Assembly (NCBI RefSeq): GCF_030272615.1
Contig: NC_081407.1
Span: 377,924,266 to 377,988,265, forward strand
Length of the DNA: 64,000 bases
Source: Cryptomeria japonica
Taxonomy: Eukaryota > Streptophyta > Pinopsida > Cupressales > Cupressaceae
Direction of reading: 5' to 3'
The notes under the pieces are model-generated. The model was not told the origin of the DNA. It saw nothing but the letters and a program-made list of their open reading frames with translations, and made no database searches. Below are positions 22,603 through 33,689 of the stretch, piece by piece (positions within the stretch are counted from its first letter, which is position 1; each line of letters opens with the position of its first letter). The translations under genes were made by a program, and so were the position numbers.

Positions 22603-23740
22603 TATAGTGTCATAAAATTGTGACCCTTGCAATTTTCAACCATGTTAGTGTCTTCACGTTGCCAATTCAAATTCCCAAGCTTGATCAGAGATCCGAGATT
22701 TTCTCAACCCCCAGAAACTCCACTTGGGCAGCCCTCCGCACTACTTGAACCTGCTTCTTGTCTTGAGATAGGGGCAGGACTAGGGTGTGGCACCCCTATC
22801 CCTCCTAGGATATGGCTGTGGTACCCCTTTTCTCCTAGGACAGGGGTGTGGTGCCCTTTTCCTTTCCCTATTTTGTCCTATCTTTGCATTGGACTTTGCA
22901 TAAAATGGGAAAAACTTTCCCTATGTCGGCTTGTGATGAAAAATCAATCAATTAGTTAACCCTAATTAACAAGTATATATGTCAAATTTTCCCTCTCATT
23001 TTCATGAGTTCAAGAAGAAAAAAGTTGGATAAGCGAAGAGTGGGCATAAGTTCAAGCATTCAAGCATTCCATTCTAGCATTGAGCATTCTCAAGTCTTCC
23101 TTCAAGGCTAGGTGTTGCATTCAAGTGAAGGATTCAACCACTGAAGATGAGATCCCTTTCAACATTCAATTTAATACAATCAAATCTACCTACATTCTAT
23201 CAAAAACCTCCCTTGAGGTGAATTACATTTCATTATTTCATTTATATTTACTTGCAAGTACTTTCTTTCATCATTTGGATAATTCCAAAACTGGGATTTG
23301 CCCTGAAGGCAAACCCCCAATCCCAACCCCTTTTCTTGTCTTTTCTGTGTGTAGGTTGTAGGTGCACAACTCTGTTTGCATATTCAAAATCCATTTGGAG
23401 AGGCGGAAAAGAATTTTTTTGTTTCATAGATTTTTCAGAGGATAGTAGACACTTTTAGCACGGTCCTGACAACTTTTCATCAAATTCACAGGGCAGCTTC
23501 ATCTCGACATATTGTAGCCAAATCTAGGTGCACAAATTCATCTCATGCTTCTATCTCAAGTTATAATAAGTTGCTTTCTACTTTTACACTTAGTCCTACA
23601 ACACATAACTCAATATTTTTTCATTCTAAAAGTGGGATTAGCTTGTCATTTCTATCCCATTGTCAATTCATTTAGTATTCAATGTCTTCCCTAAGAGATT
23701 GGATCTAGTGAATTTCCCCCTTTTTTAAATATAATATGGA
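22603..23740 (+). repeat. Diverged LTR of the TR-GAG family
   Basis: Starts TATAGTGTCATAAAATTGTG, comparable with TGTAGTGTCCTAAAATTG at 35079, and keeps the order of the LTR: a GC-richer block (22700-22870), 'caagcattcaagcattcc', 'ggtttgccc'-like and 'tgtgtgtaggttg' segments, and the 3' arm CACGGTCCTGAC of the hairpin described for the complete element. It fades out near 23740 with no TSD found. Confidence 0.75.
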
Positions 23741-24059
23741 TAAAGTATTTGAAGGTAAATCCATATTGAAACTTCCATCTCTCCTCAGAGTAAAGAAAAT
23801 ATTTCCTCTTGATCTCTTCATCATTCACATTTTTTAACCATTACAATTGCATCCATTAAAATGGCTCCTACACTTGGATAAACAAAAGACAAGTTTTTTA
23901 TTAAATTCCAAAAACATTATACAGGCTTCTAATTTTTGATTCTTGCCTCTCTTCTCCAATGGAATTTTCTCCCTTCCTTATGTGATCCATAGGGTCCAAT
24001 GAGTTTTCCATCCTCCTTCAAAAAACTACGAAAACTCCATAAAGACTTACATCCTTCAA
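23741..24059. other. No recognised feature
   Basis: AT-rich, with no open frame. It may hold the unrecognisable endonuclease part of the LINE relic that follows. Confidence 0.3.
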
Positions 24060-25545
24060 TTTTGAGTCAATGTGGTTTAGATATTGTACCTTTCTACCTT
24101 TGTTGGAATCATGTTGAAATTAAAATCCTTTTACTATGAGATAAAGAATGTACCAATTAAGTAACAAATTATAGTTTGTAAAAGGAAAAATTGAAGAATA
24201 GAACAAAATGCATTCTAAAATATCCTCACTAATAAAGAAAGGGTTCAACAAGAGCTATCAGATTAATATAAGAGAGCCATTGGATATTGTATGGATAATG
24301 CTTCCCTTGCAAAATAAAATATGCTCAAGTTAGAATTGGAAGAGATACTTTGCAGAGAATAATTGTACTGGAAACATACGTCAAGAGAATCTTGGTTAGC
24401 TGAGAGTGACAAGAGTACCAAGTTCTTCTAACATCTACAAAAGTGAATAGACAAATAAATAAATTAGAAATAATTCTCACTACTAATGGTTATAAGCTAG
24501 TCACACATAATGAGATTAAAGATAGGACCATAATTTTTTTAGAAATTTTCTCTTGTTGCGAGAACATCAAGAGGATCTTCAAATTTCACCTCCACTAGGG
24601 TGCCTTCTAAAACTTGTAGATGAGAACCATAATAAAATGCTAATGGCATATTTTTCCATTGAAAAGGTTACAAAATTTTTCTAAATGGCCTCGAATAAAG
24701 AACCTAGGCTTGATAGATTTGCCATGATTTTTTTCCAAAAATGTTGGTCTTTTGTTAGGAGAGATGTATTTCTATCCCATAAGAATAAAAAGGGAATAGA
24801 AAAAAGATAAATGATTTCAACACAACCCACATTGTCATCATTCCAAAAAAAATGCATCCATCCACTTTTTCTAACTTTAGGCTAATAACACTTTGCAACA
24901 CAGTCTAGAAAATTTTTATAAAGAATATTTCTATGAGACTATCAAAATTGATTCCATCTATCATCTCCAAAGAATAGGACGACTTTGTCCATGGTAGGGA
25001 GACTTTAGAAGGAGAAATAGTTGCTAATGAGATCCTTCATTCTACAAATCTAGAAAATATTTTGGTAGTGATTCTAAATTTTGGCATGCAAAATGGCATA
25101 TGATAAAGATAAATGAACATTCATCATAGCCATCCTTTAGAAATTTGGTTTTTTTCATAGCTAGTGTAAATGGATTTTATCATGTATATCAACAACAAAA
25201 ATTTTAGTCATATTAAATTGTTATCCATGCCGGTTTTTCACTTCAACTCGCGGAGTTTGTCAAGGACATCCCCTTCCCCTTTTCTCTTCGTTTTAATGGT
25301 TTAAGGGCCGAGTAGAACCATAAAAGTTGCAAATGGTAATAAAATTTAGAGAGGTGCATTTCTATCTTAGTTGTTCCCTATTCCTTCACAAATTGGCTCT
25401 TCACATTTGACACTTTTCTCTTTGGGAAATCTTCAATGGATGAAGCAATTGCTATCAAGCAAACTTTAATCTCTTAGTTGGATGCTTTGAGATAGTCCAT
25501 CAATAGAGATAAATTGGGATAGTGTTTTTATTCATAGTGGTTTCT
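24060..25545 (+). pseudogene. LINE reverse transcriptase relic 2
   Basis: Frameshifted pieces of a plant L1-type RT appear in order: YWKHTSRESWLAESDKSTKF (about 24370), THIVIIPKKMHPSTFSNFRL then ITLCNTVYKIF (about 24825-24920), FVHGRETLEGEIVANEILHS (about 24990-25040), and a degenerate RGLRQGDPLSPF region reading SLSRTSPSPFLFVLM (about 25260). MDEAIAIKQTL follows near 25440. It has stops roughly every 30-60 codons and is clearly older than the LINE at 8900-13990. A copy of repeat R follows directly on the same strand. Confidence 0.8.
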
Positions 25546-26250
25546 CTCCTTAAGCTAAAGTGGATGAACTTTGGATAGGTATTGTGGGAAGGTTACCTTG
25601 CAAGCGTTTAACCAAAGAGGGCTCTATTTTCTATGTGCCTTCTTTGGTTCTAGTTTCTTCCAGTTGTTGGAGGATGCTACCCTTCTTGAGGATATTTTCT
25701 TTTGCCCCTCGCTCCCATTTTTTTTTGTTGTTCCTTGTTGGGTTCTTTCCTATGGGACCTCTTCTTCTTTGTAGGTGTTGGGATCATTTTTCTATGGTCC
25801 TTTGTTTGGAGCCCTTCCCCCTATGTTTTCCTTCATTGGGAATCTATTCCCCATTATTTTTCTTTACAGTTGACCTATGGAGGTGGCCCTATTTGGTTTA
25901 TTTGATAGCTATGTTGGTAGTAGGTTGTCGAAAGCCTTGTAAAATTTGTTTCTTATTGTTTGTCCCCTTGGTTGGTTTGATCGTAGCCTAAGGGAGGTTA
26001 TTAAAATAATAGTTTGAGGTGTTCCTAAACCCCTTCTATTTTGATTAGGGAGTCTCATTTTCTTGGGACTTCGATTCCAATGTTTTATGACTCTAATCAA
26101 AAGCCTCTTTTCAAAAAGGGGTTTTGTTTTTTTAGTGTTGTCTAGATCATTTCACTACTTGTGAGCTCTTCTCTCTACATGCGTTTGTGGAAGCTTGTTC
26201 TGGTGCAAGCCTATCCCATTTTTTCTTTTTTGTTAAGGTATAGGCATGTC
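25546..26250 (+). repeat. Repeat R, plus-strand copy
   Basis: In reverse complement it matches about 570-1290 of block A. It contains the longest R frame (25560-25991, 143 codons) with LTKEGSIFYVPSLVLVSSSCW, trimmed here to LTKEGSIFYVPSLVL, and LPFLRIFSFAPRS. It ends near ATTAATAAAAATGATGTG, which resembles the 3' end of plant LINE transcripts. Since it follows the RT relic, R may be the 3' part of that LINE family, but this is inference. Confidence 0.55.
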
Positions 26251-26989
26251 CTTCTTTTATTAATAAAAATGATGTGAACAAATGGAAAATGCACAAAAAG
26301 AGGAAGTAATAAGTCTTACAACTAAAGAGAAACAAAAAGAAGAAGAGAAAGAATATGATAAAAATTATATGAGAGATTGGTGTGAACAATTAATAGATGC
26401 TTAAAAATAAGAAGAAATGAATCATTGAAACTAAAATGATAGAGAAAGATGTGTTAATGAGAGAACATGAAGATAACATTATAACACATCTTATACGAAC
26501 ATCTCAGGATGGAAAATATATATCGAGAAGAATGAAAATAATGACGAATTCTAACCAATTGAATGAGATATAAAGACAACAAATACAGGTGTGCAATCGT
26601 AAGTACGTCCAAATTCACCATCAATCTAATGGGAATGTTGAGGTTAGTTTTGAAGGGATGAATTCCATTACAATACATAGTGTGCTACATATACCAAATG
26701 ATAGAGTTCAAAATATAATGGATGTTGATTCTCAAAAACATATGGAAAATAATAATTCACAAGAGGAACTAACATCTCTACTAAGAAAATGAAGACAATT
26801 GGAAAGAACACAAAATAGAGGGGATCAAGGAATAGTTAATAGTTGAGATTAAATTTTTGGTTTAAAAGATGAAATGTCTCATCAATTATGAAGTCCTAGT
26901 GTACATTTGAATAAATATGATATGCATCTTGATTTGTAAAGAACAATCAATTTTTCATTTAAATATAAAAGGTGATAAATTAAAACTTT
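26251..26989. other. Purine-rich DNA, no recognised gene
   Basis: A-rich sequence with a 67-codon plus-strand frame (26589-26792) containing SVLHIPNDRVQNIMDVDS. The SVLHIP stretch is faintly like the pre-integrase region of copia elements, but one short motif is not enough for a call. Confidence 0.3.
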
Positions 26990-27560
26990 ACATGTTGTTT
27001 CAATGATTGAGTGATTCAATTTTCCTATGTTTCAATGATTGAATGTTTCAATTTTTTGTCATAGATTTGAGGTCAATATATAGTATTTTAAAATTTTAGG
27101 GAAACATATTTTTCATATAAAACTTAATGATGCTCATCTCAAACTTTTAGTTTTGAAATTATATTTAATAGGATCATTCTTGAGAGAAAAAGCACTAAGT
27201 AATAGATCTCCACCCTAACACATTAAAGATAGCTATGCTAAGTTTTATTTTAATCTATATCTACTGCATATTTACTCTAAGTTGGCTCCTCTAATCACAA
27301 TAAGATACTTCATTTAAAAGGCATTTTCTTATCTTGTTTATTTTAATTTATATTTGTTGCACATTTGTTGTTCTTATCCCAATAACATACCCAATCTCAA
27401 AAGCATATAATAGGGACTGAGGATTATATGCTTGGAGGCTTGGGAGATGAAAGGAAAAGATAAAAAATTAATTGCAACACATAAAGGATATGCAAGAAGG
27501 GGATGTATAACCTACCTTAGCCTATGAAGAATTAGGAATGTTCTTCAAGAGGTGTGGCCA
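26990..27560 (+). pseudogene. Third, degraded trace of the F-box locus (copy C)
   Basis: Aligns with 31010-31470 of block B: 'aatgtttcaattttt', 'aataggatcattcttga', 'ctaagtaatagatctc', 'ggctcctctaatc', 'catataatagggactga', then 'gaggcttgggagatgaaa' (B: 'gaagtttgggagctgaaa') and 'ggatatgcaagaaggggat' (B: 'ggatacacaggacaagggg'). It stops before the end of the F-box. Many indels destroy the frame. It lies 1.4 kb before block B in the same orientation, so the locus was once an array of at least three. Confidence 0.75.
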
Positions 27561-28925
27561 CTCTTGCATATGATTGAATATTTTAGTATACAATATTATT
27601 TTAGATAAGCTAATGACTATATTTATGCATTAGCTAACAAAGATTGTAGAATTGTGAAAGCCGAAATTAGGCATAATAAGAAAGAGATTTACAAATATTA
27701 ACCCTTAGAACCAATAGATTTAGCTATATCTCATTGATCAGTCTTTCTAACAAGTTTTCTCCTTTGCAAGTTGTCATCCTTAGGAATAATGCTTGGTAAT
27801 GATGATTCAAAGTTAAAGTATCAAAGCTATGTGTTAGATGTGGCATGTAGTAAGGATCCCAATATCTCCTTAAATTTTAAATTAATGATTTTTACCTAGG
27901 AATGATGGTGCTCAACTAGTGGATTTGTCACATCAAAGGCCATGTATATCGCTTGACAACATTAGGCCTTCTTATGTCATTCTCGCAATCCTTGTGAAGG
28001 TGTTGGGAAGGATATCATATCATGGGATGCACTAAAATTAGGACCTTCAAAGAACTTTCTCTATCTTTACTAAATAGTTAATATTCCTCTCTTGTGCAAA
28101 AGTATATTCCTCTCATACCATCACATCTCAAGGATTGTGTGGATGTAGAGAGGCGATGTTTTTGAGGAAACTAGGTGGCCATTCTTTGCTTCATCTTTTC
28201 TTTTGTAAATGTTTTTCCCTTCTTCCAATTCAGTTTATGTTTTTCAACCAAATAATTTCTAAGGAATCTGCAAATGTATAGATGTGGGGTTCTCAAGAAT
28301 TAAAGGTTGCCAATGTTAGCTTCATCTTATTGCTTACATTAGGTGCTTCCTTTCACCATGAACCATGTAATACAATCCTCTTAACCTGATAATTTATGTT
28401 TCCTTCATTGTTTAGGAGTTTCCAACCTTAGGGGCCTTCACTCCAAAGTACATAAAATGATTCTTCTCATGGAATTTCATAGCGATATAAAGAGAAATTG
28501 TCACTGATATTATATAAGATGTAATTTTCCTTAAGGCCCTATGGAATATTTACCCTTCTCAAGTGGTATCTTTCTTTTTCTCAAATACATTTGATGTACT
28601 ACAAAATTATGGTTCTTTGTTGCATTTGTTGTCTCAATTGCTTCTCATTTTTTGTTGATAATTTTGAAAAGGCTGCAAAAAGTTTGATTTGTTCTACGAC
28701 AAGGGCCAATTGTGCAGAAATTTTTTGAGGAAAAACTTGAATAAGAAACCCTAGTATACTAATTTATCTCATACCATGAAGATCAACCTTGAATCGAACA
28801 ATTGTAAAAAATAGGGATTTTAGGAGATCATTTATCCATCAAAGGCCACTCTTTTTTAACAACTCTTTCATGCACCCCAATGTCTTATGCTACACCAATC
28901 GAGTCATTGAAATATTGGGAATGCG
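27561..28925. other. No recognised feature
   Basis: 1.4 kb of AT-rich DNA with only short frames on both strands. Nothing resembles a domain, an RNA gene or a repeat seen elsewhere in the window. Confidence 0.4.
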
Positions 28926-29039
28926 CATCTTAAGGAAAGATTCAAAAAGGACTCCAAGGATTTCTTTATGCATTACAAGTTTGGTGACAAGTAGTCATAG
29001 GGAGGAAAAGTAGATGGCAAAGGAGTGGGGGAAAACAAT

Positions 29040-30430
29040 GCTCTGAGATAAGGATCCCTCTCTAGTTAAACACCCCCAAGGTAAACACGAAGAAGAGAAA
29101 CACTTTGGCACAAGGAGAGAAACCACCATGAAGAGAAAGACCATTTTGAAGAACACATAAAAATCCCCAAGCACATTCATCAACAGGAGCCTAACTAAAC
29201 ACTGTAGCTTCAAAATCCACCTCCATAGGATTGAACTCGAAGGAAAAAAAATGAAGTACCTTCAAAACTCTTGCCAATAGGAATTAACCCAGTAAGGAAC
29301 CACAAATCAAAGGGGGAGCGAGGTGTAGAATAAAATATCCTTAATAATGGTAGCGCCCTCCAATAGCAGTAGGAACCCAATGCCAAAGTAGGCATGTAGC
29401 ATAAAGAGCCCTCTTCAGTTAAAACCCCCCAAGTTAACCAACCCTCAACACCAATACCAAGTCTGCCCACTTTAGCACAAGAAGAATAACCACTTAGAAG
29501 AGAAACGCTGTCCTAAATAACACAAAAAAACACCCATTAAGAGGATCATCACTAAAGGTCACTCAAAGGAACAAAAAATGAAGCACCTTCAAAACCCTTG
29601 GCATGAAGGAAGGGACACAAAAAGTCCAGCCTCCTTGAATGGAAGGCAATACTATCTCAACCTAGAGGCCCACGACACTAAAGGACACCCCCCCGTTCAG
29701 AAGACAAACCCCTCTCTATACGACCAACAAAACAAAATAGGAGAGTCCACACTTGAAAAAACACAAAGAATGTAAAAAGGTGACCAAAAAGAAGGGGCCA
29801 CCACCAACCACAACTCTCCCATCACCGATCCAACCCCAGAGGAGCACACGAAAAGCATCAATAGATGCAAGATCACCACAAAAACACTACAAGGCCAAGA
29901 GAAATACATAAGCCACAAAAGCACCATTCGAAGAAGATAAAAACATGGGGGGAAGTGAAGGGACATAGAGCCAAAGGTAACGACAAAGCCTTAGCCAACA
30001 ATAACACAAAAAAATAGCAAAGCGGGAAAGCCCACCAATAATGGTACAACACCCACCAACCCCCCAAAGTAGAGCAAAGCGTAGAAGAGGAATTCCACCC
30101 CCACTAATGGCTCACCTAGTGAACTAATGAAGGGAATCCTCTGGTCATAGACAAAGGAAAAAAAGGGTTTGAGCAAATGAGATTCAAGATAGGGGCAACC
30201 ACAAAACCCAAAAGCAAGGGTGAAAGTAGAAAACCAACAAGTTCCACTTACGGACAACAAACCCATTGTACAAGAGGCAACAAGTTGCATGAAATACCCA
30301 ACCATTATCACATATTCCCTCTCCTCCATCCTTTAAATCATCCCCTATAGAGCTATTGCCTCAAAAAATCCTAATGGTCCTTATCTACTCCATCTTATAT
30401 AATACATCCTATCCATGTCAATGTGTTAGA
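29040..30430 (-). repeat. Repeat R, copy in block B
   Basis: Matches 1201-2640. The minus-strand frame at 29210-29470 (LTEEGSLCYMPTLALGS, LPLLRIFYSTPRSPF) is the counterpart of the one at 1348-1626. One tandem unit is mostly lost in this copy. Confidence 0.65.
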
Positions 30431-31273
30431 TATTTATTTTACTCTTATAGGGAAAAATTATGTTTTCACTATTCAATTGAATAATGTTTAAGAGTATTGT
30501 TTACCCAACATTATGAATTTAGATCAATTAATAAATGTGATCAGATGCTAAACAATAACATGTTTAAGAATATTCCTTGAAATTTAGTGATCAAATTATT
30601 TTAAAGACGCTGGCTACTTTTGAGGCAATTTTAAGTTCAATTTTTTTTTAAACAAGAAAGATTGATATTAATTTTTTGAATTCTTGTATAGACTAAAATT
30701 ATCTACTTTATAGTCGTAGTCTCTTAAATTTATTTGTTGTGTATTCATATTTTTATATAAATGAAATAAATGGTTGTTGTGTTTGTATATATTTTTCTTT
30801 AATTCAACAATAAAAATTACCAAAAATAAGATCTATTAATTAAGTATCAAAATAAGTATCATATAAAATTGATGTGATTATGTATCTCGTAAATAAGACA
30901 ATTTCAAAATAAAATAAAAATTTGAAATAAAAATTAAATTGATATCTATAATATTTATTATCTATAACATTTCTGAACATATTTAAATAAACATATCTAT
31001 AATACAAACAAGTTCAATAATTGAATGTTTCAATTTTTTATTATTAATAAGATCATTCTTGAAACACACCAAATGGAAAAGCTCTAAGTAATAGATCTCT
31101 ACCCCCAATACATTGAAGATAGCTTACCCCACCTCGGCTCCTCTAATCGCAATAGGGTACTCCATCTGAAAGGCATATTTTTATCTTATTTATTTTATTT
31201 TATATTTTTTTTTTTGCATGTCGGCTGCTCTTATTCCAATAATGCAGTCAACCTCAAACGCATATAACAGGGA
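30431..31273. other. AT-rich spacer upstream of F-box pseudogene B
   Basis: No gene. It retains the roughly 330 bp lost in copy A (30850-31170), part of which is also recognisable in copy C, so this is the ancestral state. A T-rich tract followed by ATGCAG (31195-31248) could be an intron acceptor. Confidence 0.45.
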
Positions 31274-32845
31274 GTGAGTGAAGATGAAACAGATATATAC
31301 TTAATTCAGGGTTTATTGAATTGTAAATACAAAGCCATTAAGTGGTCGGAAGTTTGGGAGCTGAAAAGAATGGAGCGAAAATTGATTACAACAGTTGAAG
31401 GATACACAGGACAAGGGGATATATCTAAGCTGCCTCAAGCTATGAAGGAGTTGATATTTGGAAAGCTTACATTTCAATCAATCTGGAGCTCTCGCATGGT
31501 TTGTAAGGAATGGAATTTTATTTTGTCTTCACAAAGTTTTCTGTCTTCGCTGTTCATCCGAAATCTATGGCTTCTTATCTGTGGTCAAGATGAATATAGA
31601 AATTGGTGCTGCATGGTCTACTGCTTCTCTGCACAAAAATGGATGACTGAGAGAGAGTATATAAGAGATTTATCTATGCTTAGCATAGGGCAGGGATTAC
31701 TGTTATTTTGAAAATCTTCCAGTCAATTATTTGTTTGCAATCCCCTTGATAGATCTTATGCAGAGATAGAAATAGATTTGACTGAGAAATTCGTCCATAT
31801 TGTGGAGGGAGAAAACAAAGAGCCTTATTTGGTAGTTTGCTCGAATTCTCCAAAATTTAACTTCCAAATTTACCACTATGTTGAAGATTCATGGAGGATT
31901 AAGTGTCAGTTTGCATGGGAAACTAGATCTAGAATATCCTGTCATGAAATGGTTGAGTGTAATGGCGTTCTTTTCTGGAAGGGAGCGTCGCCTACGACTA
32001 TCATCAGTTTCAAAATCCAAGATGAGGGTTTTATCAACCCTGTTACAGTAGCTCCATTACCCCGAAATGTTGAAGATATGCATGCGAATGATTTCTCTAT
32101 GGTTTCATATGGCTCGTCTATTCTTGTGGTGGGGATCTTTGACGAGCGGTCTGAGCAGTTGCTTGACATGATTGAGCGATCGATTCCACCCAACGTTCCT
32201 TCGCTTGGGGGAACACACCCAGCGCTTGGCGGGATTCATCCATTGCATGGTGGGATTCATCCATTGTACGGCGGAATCCATGCGTCCACATCACACAACA
32301 ATTGGGCTCTTGGCGGGATTCCTGCATCCTCATCACACATGAACAATATGATGCTTGGCCCAATGAACCCATGGCTTGGTGGAATTCTGCCATCACTTGT
32401 TGGAACTGACGCATCCATTCCACACAACAATCCGATTCTTGGTGAAATTAATGCATCCATTCCACACAAAAAATCGAGGCTGGGAAGAACTCACCCATCA
32501 CTTGGCGGAATTGAGCCAAACAAGACGGGTATTGTTATCTGGGAGTTGGCTCAGGACGAGGAAGATAAGTTGGTTTGGAATTGGAAAGAGTTTGCAAGAA
32601 TGCCTCCACAGTCGCTCCCTCAATACCTCCATAATGATTTGTGGTATTGGAAGTGTGCTTGTGTGGGAGATTACCTGTGCTTCAGCAGTTTATTCGGTGG
32701 CGAGGTGTTTGCATATAATCTGAAGGAAGGGTTTTGGCAATGCCTTCCTCCCTGTAAAATTCATTTCTTTGAAAGGGAACCGATGATGATGTCATTCGAA
32801 CCGAAGCTAAATCATTATCAGTTCTTAGGAAAATTGAGAGAGTAA
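31274..32845 (+). pseudogene. F-box/kelch-like gene, copy B, with one in-frame stop
   Basis: The frame is open for 523 codons except for a single TGA at 31709-31711. No ATG exists at the 5' end (a stop lies three codons before the GTG at 31274); the first in-frame ATG is at 31370. F-box: LPQAMKELIFGKLTFQSIW, SRMVCKEW. After the stop the frame continues SSSQLFVCNPLDRSYAEI, the usual start of a plant F-box-associated/kelch domain, and ends with NDLWYWKCACVGDYLCFSSL and GGEVFAYNLKEGFWQCLPP. A proline- and glycine-rich repeat (about 32192-32520) interrupts the domain. SCF adaptors of this kind select proteins for ubiquitination. The stop may be real and recent, or a 5' exon may be missing; expression data would decide. 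Confidence 0.75.
32204..32287 (+). repeat. Four 21-bp tandem repeats inside F-box copy B
   Basis: Four exact-length units encode the heptads LGGTHPA, LGGIHPL, HGGIHPL and YGGIHAS. Looser units with ASTSHNN, ASIPHNN and ASIPHKK follow to about 32520. The expansion preserves the reading frame. It lies wholly within the part deleted from copy A. Confidence 0.9.
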
Positions 32846-33689
32846 GGGATATCATTATTATCGTGATATATGCTAGAGAGGGAGGGATTATGGTTGTAGT
32901 ATGTGTACTCTTATATGATTTGTTCAATGTGTGGGTTTTTTTATTAAATAGATATGAAATTGAAATTTTTATGTAATTTATTTTTTCTTATACATTTTCT
33001 ATTAGATAATGTATGAAATTAGATATATATATATCTATAAAGGATTTTTCTAAGTGAAATCTTTATTTGTATCATTTTAATATTTTTTAAATAAACTATA
33101 AATACTAAATATTTACTCTTGCTTAATAATTGTCTTAATAATACATTTGAAATTTGAAAACTTATATATAATCCCACTTCCCATTGATACATTTTTATTG
33201 TTTACAAATTACCCTCTTGTTTTTCTATTTATATCTTGTAACTTTCACCAAACTAAAGTTGAAACAAGACAATATAATATAATATAATAATATTATTAAT
33301 AATATATTAAATAAATTTAAAATAAGAAATTTAAGATAACACAATGTCATATTTAGTAGAGGTATTATGAATATTATTCATCCGCTTGTTAATGTTATTT
33401 TTTATGAATTTGTGTTTCTTGTATTATGAACAATTTGATTACATTGAATATGTTTTTCACTTATGACACTATTTAGAAGTTCAAAATTCTTCCCTATATC
33501 TTTTATAAAGGGATTATAGGAATCATTCATTTGTTTGAACCATAAATCTCAACTTAAATTGTACAAAGGGTTTTGGATATTCCTATTTTCCTTTTTGATA
33601 ACAAAACTATTGGATAGGACCAATCCCCTTCATTGTATATAATATTCAGACTAACATTTAAAATTTTATAACTCTAACAACTATTTAGT
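32846..33689. other. AT-rich DNA downstream of F-box copy B
   Basis: No gene is seen. It corresponds to 3696-4010 and 4604-5115 of block A, joined at about 33155 across an ATTT microhomology, and includes the left part of repeat Q. Confidence 0.5.

Larger units (their letters stand above)
28926..33689. repeat. Duplicated block, copy B
   Basis: Partner of 1-5115 in the same orientation. The right edge of homology is sharp: 'aacaactattta' at about 5113-5124 and 33677-33688, after which B changes to unrelated sequence that begins GTCACTA. The left edge is within 30 bp of position 1, so copy A may extend left of the window. Confidence 0.85.

Noticed and set aside
22627..23458. Several 68-110 codon plus-strand frames
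   Set aside because: All lie inside the diverged LTR of the TR-GAG family and match non-coding LTR sequence.
25560..25991. 143-codon frame as a membrane protein gene
   Set aside because: Hydrophobic because the strand is T- and C-rich; part of repeat R with no ATG-context, domain or conserved length in other copies.
26147..26389. Minus-strand frame rich in phenylalanine and serine
   Set aside because: Shadow of a purine-rich plus-strand tract.
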